Notes under the pieces: model-generated
The model's database searches: none
Told to the model about the DNA's origin: nothing
Seen by the model: the letters and a program-made list of their open reading frames with translations, nothing else
Shown here: piece by piece, positions 60,883 through 64,000 of the stretch
How the letters are laid out: each line of letters starts with the position of its first letter
Numbering within the stretch: the stretch's first letter is position 1
Translations under genes and position numbers: made by a program
Assembly: GCF_020667845.1 (NCBI RefSeq)
Contig: NZ_JAFMPQ010000004.1
Span: forward strand, 105,832 to 169,831
DNA: 64,000 nucleotides
Direction of reading: 5' to 3'
DNA from: Cognatishimia sp. F0-27
Lineage (GTDB): Bacteria; Pseudomonadota; Alphaproteobacteria; Rhodobacterales; Rhodobacteraceae

Positions 60883-61925
60883 TGAGCAAGACCGGCAACC
60901 CGATACCCACAGGCGTCGCATTGATCGGCGCGGGCATGATCGCCAGGACCCATGTTGAAGCGCTCTCGGCCATGGGCGACGCTGTGCGGCTCGTGGCAAT
61001 CGTCTCTCGAAACCCGGATCGTGCGCGGCCGCTGGCCGGGTTCTATGCCGGAGACGCGCCAGTCTTCACGTCCGACCTGGCCGCGGTGGCTGCCGACCCG
61101 GAGATCGACATTGCCATTGTCGCGACACCGCCCAGCGTGCGCGAGGCGGTGATCGGCCCGCTGGCACGGGCGGGCAAGCACATTCTGCTGGAAAAGCCCG
61201 TTGCGCGGACAGTGCAGGAAGCCGAAGAGGTGATCGGGATCTGCGATCGTGCCGGTGTCTCCCTCGGTGTCTTGTTCCAGCACCGCAAACGGGCACCGTC
61301 CATCGCCGCCGCGCGCCTTGTCCAGAGCGGCACCCTCGGCGCGCTTGGGCTGGTCGAAATCGCCGTGCCGCTTTGGCGCGACCAGTCCTACTACGACGCG
61401 CTGGGCCGTGGCACCTATGCCCGCGACGGCGGTGGCGTGATGCTGACCAACGCGATCCATTCCATTGACCTCGCTCTCAGCCTTGCCGGACCGGTGACGC
61501 GTGTTCAGGCCATGACGGCGACAACCGTTCTGCACCGGATGGAGGCGGAAGATTTTGCCGTCGCGGGGTTGCATTTTGCCAACGGGGCGGTCGGATCGCT
61601 CATCGCCGGAACGGCGATGTTCCCCCACCGCACCGAAGTGATCCGGCTTCATTTCCAGCGGGCCTCGCTGCGCATCGACAAGACCGCCCTCACCGTCGAT
61701 TGGCGGGATGGCAGGCAAGATGTCGATGAAGGGCCTGCGATGTCCCCGACGGGCGGCAAGCATGTATGGCATCAGGCCGTGATCGAGGATTTCATCGACG
61801 CGCTCCGAACCGGCAAGCCGCCGATGGTCACAGGCCGTGAAGCACAGCGGTCGCACCGGGTTATCGAAGCGATCGAAGCCTCGTCCAGAACGGGACGCAC
61901 GGTCGACCTGCCAAGGAACATCTGA
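60882..61925 (+). CDS. Gfo/Idh/MocA-family oxidoreductase (second copy)
   Basis: This is a 347-residue NAD(P)-dependent oxidoreductase with Rossmann motif ALIGAGMIARTHVEA, EKP motif (LLEKPVARTVQEAEE) and C-terminal domain segment GGGVMLTNAIHSIDLAL. It shares only the family framework with the first copy, so the two probably have different substrates. Start and upstream stop overlap (TGATG). It is the last gene of the rightward operon, and a 9-pair hairpin follows its stop. Confidence 0.88.
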   Translation: MSKTGNPIPTGVALIGAGMIARTHVEALSAMGDAVRLVAIVSRNPDRARPLAGFYAGDAPVFTSDLAAVAADPEIDIAIVATPPSVREAVIGPLARAGKHILLEKPVARTVQEAEEVIGICDRAGVSLGVLFQHRKRAPSIAAARLVQSGTLGALGLVEIAVPLWRDQSYYDALGRGTYARDGGGVMLTNAIHSIDLALSLAGPVTRVQAMTATTVLHRMEAEDFAVAGLHFANGAVGSLIAGTAMFPHRTEVIRLHFQRASLRIDKTALTVDWRDGRQDVDEGPAMSPTGGKHVWHQAVIEDFIDALRTGKPPMVTGREAQRSHRVIEAIEASSRTGRTVDLPRNI

Positions 61926-61937
61926 ACAAAGAGGGAT

Positions 61938-61958
61938 ATCACCGAGCGCCTCGGTGAT
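61938..61958 (+). terminator. Hairpin after the rightward uronate operon
   Basis: ATCACCGAG and CTCGGTGAT pair perfectly (9 pairs) around CGC, 12 bases after the last stop codon. There is no T tract, so it is a weak or Rho-assisted end, or an mRNA-stabilising hairpin. Confidence 0.5.
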
Positions 61959-62276
61959 CTGGCAGGCCGACCACATCGCCCGCGCCATATCTGCGGGCGC
62001 TATCGATCCCCCAAGCGGGCGCTCTGTTCGGAAAGCCTGCATTATTCACGGGGTTCACGTCCTGGTCTTGTGGAAGTTTACGTTCCTCTGAACGATCCAC
62101 TTGGGCAGAATGAGGGCGGAGAGTTTCCCTTCGCCGCGCCTGGACCCAACGACGGATTTGCGGGACAAAGCCGACCTTCGCCGCAATGTCCGTTTTCAGT
62201 TTATTTCCGGCCTTATGTATCAAACGCACCAAGAACATATCTGAACAAACGGCCCGCGTGAATCCATAGTGCGGGG
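61959..62276. other. Gap at the edge of the mobile region with no supported gene
   Basis: About 320 bases between the uronate operon and mobile DNA. ATTCACGGGGTTCACG near 62044 and CCCGCGTGAAT near 62253 contain similar ATTCACG-type ends in opposite orientation and may be ends of a lost insertion sequence. I cannot assign a family. Confidence 0.4.
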
Positions 62277-62684
62277 ATGCAGAACACGATACACGGACTG
62301 ATCAAAAAGCGCGGCGAAATAGCGGGCCAGCACAAGGCCGCAGCAAAGGCGCTGGACGCCCTCAAAGCCGATCTGGACGCCATAGACCGCGCACTGGTGC
62401 TGTGTGGCTATGAGGACGACCCAAAGGCCATTGCGCCACGCGGGAAGTACAAGCAGCTATTCGGGCGCAATGAGTTGAAGCTGACGATCATCAACATGCT
62501 ACGGGAAGCGCCTGCGGATGATGAAGCGATAGCGGCGCAGATCATCGCGTCGAAGGGCTGGGGCGATGATGTTCATGCCGATGTACTAAAGCGGGTGCGT
62601 CACGCCATCCAGCGGCAGCAGAAAGACGGGCATGTGGTGCAAGACTTTGGGCCAGATGGGTGTTTGTGGAAGCTGGCCCCGTAG
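62277..62684 (+). CDS. Coiled-coil plus winged-helix-like small protein, mobile-DNA associated
   Basis: This is a 135-residue protein. Residues 1-45 form an amphipathic coiled coil (HGLIKKRGEIAGQHKAAAKA). A basic linker precedes a region with winged-helix character (NELKLTIINMLREAPADDEA, ADVLKRVRHAIQRQQKDGHV), ending GPDGCLWKLAP. I recognise it as a widespread hypothetical family of Rhodobacterales and Rhizobiales found near insertion sequences. It probably binds DNA, but its role is unknown. The annotated ATG is at the start of the HGLIK-type N-terminus seen in that family. A KilA-N gene converges from the right. Confidence 0.7.
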   Translation: MQNTIHGLIKKRGEIAGQHKAAAKALDALKADLDAIDRALVLCGYEDDPKAIAPRGKYKQLFGRNELKLTIINMLREAPADDEAIAAQIIASKGWGDDVHADVLKRVRHAIQRQQKDGHVVQDFGPDGCLWKLAP

Positions 62685-62698
62685 GGCCAGCAAGGGCG

Positions 62699-63460
62699 CT
62701 AAGCTGCGTCAGGTTTCGGCAGCAAGAACGGCAAGTACTCTAGAGCCTTTGGGTCTTTAGTTTCAAAGTACCCTTGCGCTTTGTTGGGCAGCCACACCTC
62801 GAAAAAGTGAGCACGAAACGCCGGAAGCAGTTCGTTAGGGTACGCTTTCGGATAGACAACACGACCGTCTTCGAAGTCATGGCGATAAGTTGGCAACGCA
62901 TCGGTGTTTATGTGCAACTCCTCTCTGAGGAACTTGCAGAACATCCGTCCTTCAGAAATGTCGGGCAGCATGTTCTCTGGCAGAACATAGCCGCGTGATT
63001 CCATCGGCCCGATTAGGCCGATCATCATTTCCTGAAGCATTGACCAATGACCATACGGAACGTTTTGCAGATTGGTTGTATAGCGCTTCAGGTGGTAGCT
63101 GTAACCGCTTTGTGTGCCTTGGCCGCTGAGCCAGTCGTATACCCACTTGCTGACCTTCACTGCGAACTCTGGCGACAACCATTGCGCGAGGTGGATTGCG
63201 ACCTGCGGATGAACCCAAGTGCCTTGGATTCGAGGATCGCCACCTTTTACCGACTTAATCAGTTCCGATATGGGGATTCCCATATCGGCCTCTAGAGCGG
63301 CCAAGAAGGCTTTTGTGTGTGCAAGGCGGTTATAATCAGCCCATAGCTTCCCTGCGATACGACACATTGCGGTAGCGTTGATGTAGCCATCGGTGGCCCT
63401 TTGCTGGACCGGGCTACCTTGAACTTTATGCTCGATAAGTTTCATCGAGTACTGCATAGC
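62699..63460 (-). CDS. KilA-N domain protein
   Basis: This is a 253-residue protein. Residues 5-110 resemble the KilA-N DNA-binding domain: KVQGSPVQQRATDGYINATA (core DGYINATAMC), LWADYNRLAHTKAFL, PRIQGTWVHPQVAIHLAQWL (core GTWVHPQVA) and FAVKVSKWV. The C-terminal half has no motif that I know. KilA-N proteins occur in phages and plasmids, where they act on transcription or host functions. ATG 63460 follows AGGAGG at about 10 bases; ATG 63448 is possible, and the longer frame to 63721 runs into transposase DNA. Spacing to the convergent small gene is 14 bases. Confidence 0.85.
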   Translation of the reverse strand, partial: AMQYSMKLIEHKVQGSPVQQRATDGYINATAMCRIAGKLWADYNRLAHTKAFLAALEADMGIPISELIKSVKGGDPRIQGTWVHPQVAIHLAQWLSPEFAVKVSKWVYDWLSGQGTQSGYSYHLKRYTTNLQNVPYGHWSMLQEMMIGLIGPMESRGYVLPENMLPDISEGRMFCKFLREELHINTDALPTYRHDFEDGRVVYPKAYPNELLPAFRAHFFEVWLPNKAQGYFETKDPKALEYLPFLLPKPDAA

Positions 63461-63660
63461 GTTGCGCCTCCTAGCGCGCCGCGCCGCAGCAATTCCGCTT
63501 GACGAGCCTTGATTCCAAGGACTATTGCAAGCATACTGTGAATGGGAGGAAGCGCTGCGGCGCTGATTTTCAGAATATATGGGCCGGGACGATCTGTGGT
63601 GGTGAATCCCGGTCCAACCCATTAAATCCCGACAATACACTGCGGCAATCTGTCGTTCAA

Positions 63661-63696
63661 GCGTAGCGAGTTCTCGTTGCGTTCTTCTCGCTACGC
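63661..63696. repeat. Inverted repeat at the end of the IS1595-type transposase remnant
   Basis: GCGTAGCGAG (63661-63670) and CTCGCTACGC (63687-63696) are perfect 10-base inverted arms around 16 bases. The structure overlaps the transposase stop codon. It may end transcription or mark the element boundary. Confidence 0.6.
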
Positions 63697-63906
63697 CGCG
63701 CGCTGCCAGTAACCTTTCCACTGCCGGGAAACAGGTGCAGCCATGGAACTGCTGACCACGATCTGCGCCAGCGTGCCGTTGTCAGTGCGGCGGTTGTCCT
63801 CAAGCCACGCGGCGTGGTTTGCGTACTGGTAGAGGTACTGGGGGCTAACGTGGTGGTGCTGGCCCGATACCATGCGGCGCAGGCGGGAGAAGTAGCTTTC
63901 TACCAT
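63691..63906 (-). mobile_element. IS1595-family (ISXO2-like) transposase, C-terminal remnant
   Basis: The 71 codons encode VESYFSRLRRMVSGQHHHVS, YLYQYANHAAWLEDNRRTDN and WKGYWQRA, the typical C-terminal end of ISXO2-like transposases, including the last catalytic glutamate region (ESYFS). The N-terminal three quarters are missing; the sequence changes abruptly at 63907-63912 to an IS5-family end. The ATG used by the open frame is internal, so this is a fragment and not a functional gene. Confidence 0.88.
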
Positions 63907-63910
63907 GTTA

Positions 63911-64000
63911 GGTCATGTTGACAAAAGACGCAGCCAGAGGCGGATGGACGTGATGTCTATGAAGCCGAGGAAACTTTCAGCGGTCTTGTCGTAGCGGGTT
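63911..64000 (-). mobile_element. IS5-family element, right end and transposase C-terminus (leaves the window)
   Basis: On the minus strand the sequence encodes RYDKTAESFLGFIDITSIRL then WLRLLST and a stop at 63915-63913, the characteristic end of IS5-type DDE transposases. The element end is probably GGTCATGTTGACAAAAG, starting at 63911. TTA or TTAG at 63908-63911 fits a YTAR-like or TA-rich IS5-family target. It is inserted into, or joined to, an IS1595-type transposase gene. The rest lies outside the window. Confidence 0.85.

Noticed and set aside
62044..62263. Pair of ATTCACG-type ends as a complete miniature insertion element
   Set aside because: The similarity covers only about 7-10 bases, without matching longer ends or a target duplication.
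1..64000. CRISPR arrays, rRNA genes and known riboswitches
   Set aside because: No regularly spaced repeats, rRNA segments or recognisable riboswitch cores were seen on either strand.

Overview
The window looks like the chromosome of a Roseobacter-group alphaproteobacterium (Rhodobacterales). The GC-rich coding, the complete Paracoccus-type sox cluster, the NDUFA12/mlaD/DUF2155/aat/accC/accB neighbourhood, Hint-domain secretion-type proteins and short coupled (ATGA, TGATG) operons all fit. These assignments come from reading sequence motifs and gene order; no database search was run.

Region 1 (1-12340) is a thiosulfate oxidation cluster. soxS and a truncated soxR run left, and soxV, W, X, Y, Z, A, B, a DsrE-like gene, soxC, D, E and F run right. 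It encodes the periplasmic SoxXA-YZ-B-CD cycle, its thiol-supply proteins (SoxV, W, S) and the flavocytochrome-type SoxEF. Intrinsic terminators after soxA, soxE and soxF, plus palindromes of the form ATTC-N8-GAAT before soxX and before soxB, suggest several SoxR-controlled transcripts.

Region 2 (12361-21000) is housekeeping: an unusual photolyase-like flavoprotein, clpP and clpX, an NDUFA12-mlaD-DUF2155 operon, aat, accC and accB, and a low-complexity hypothetical protein.

Region 3 (21323-35395) looks like an acetate or short-chain-acid locus. A branched-chain-amino-acid-type ABC transporter operon ends in acs. It is divergent from a RamB/ScfR-type XRE regulator, which is followed by a receiver-only response regulator, a two-helix membrane protein and a CrbS-like SSS-STAC-histidine kinase. 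A FliM/FliN-like protein follows.

Region 4 (35542-38688) is a sulfide/persulfide module (DUF442 phosphatase-like protein, two YeeE/YedE half-transporters, an ETHE1/Blh-like persulfide dioxygenase), plus a small membrane protein and a DUF2312 protein.

Region 5 (38935-42598) is a patch of decaying accessory DNA around a tRNA-Thr(TGT). It holds a Rhodobacterales hypothetical protein, a frameshifted Hint-domain gene, a degenerate tRNA-like stretch and a gene broken by an in-frame amber codon.

Region 6 (42709-61925) is a large uronate/alginate-oligomer locus built around a divergently transcribed GntR regulator with repeated GTATAC-centred operators. Leftward genes encode an AlgS/M1/M2/Q-like importer, a PL15-type exo-oligoalginate lyase, a KdgF-like cupin, a beta-hydroxyacid dehydrogenase, an SDR, KdgK, an RraA-like aldolase-fold protein and UxuA. 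Rightward genes encode GntR, a MATE transporter, KduI, KduD, two Gfo/Idh oxidoreductases and a ManD-like dehydratase. All routes converge on 2-keto-3-deoxygluconate, but no classical KDPG aldolase is present in the window.

Region 7 (62277-64000) is mobile DNA: a coiled-coil/winged-helix small protein, a KilA-N protein, and an IS1595 (ISXO2-like) transposase remnant cut by an IS5-family element that leaves the window.
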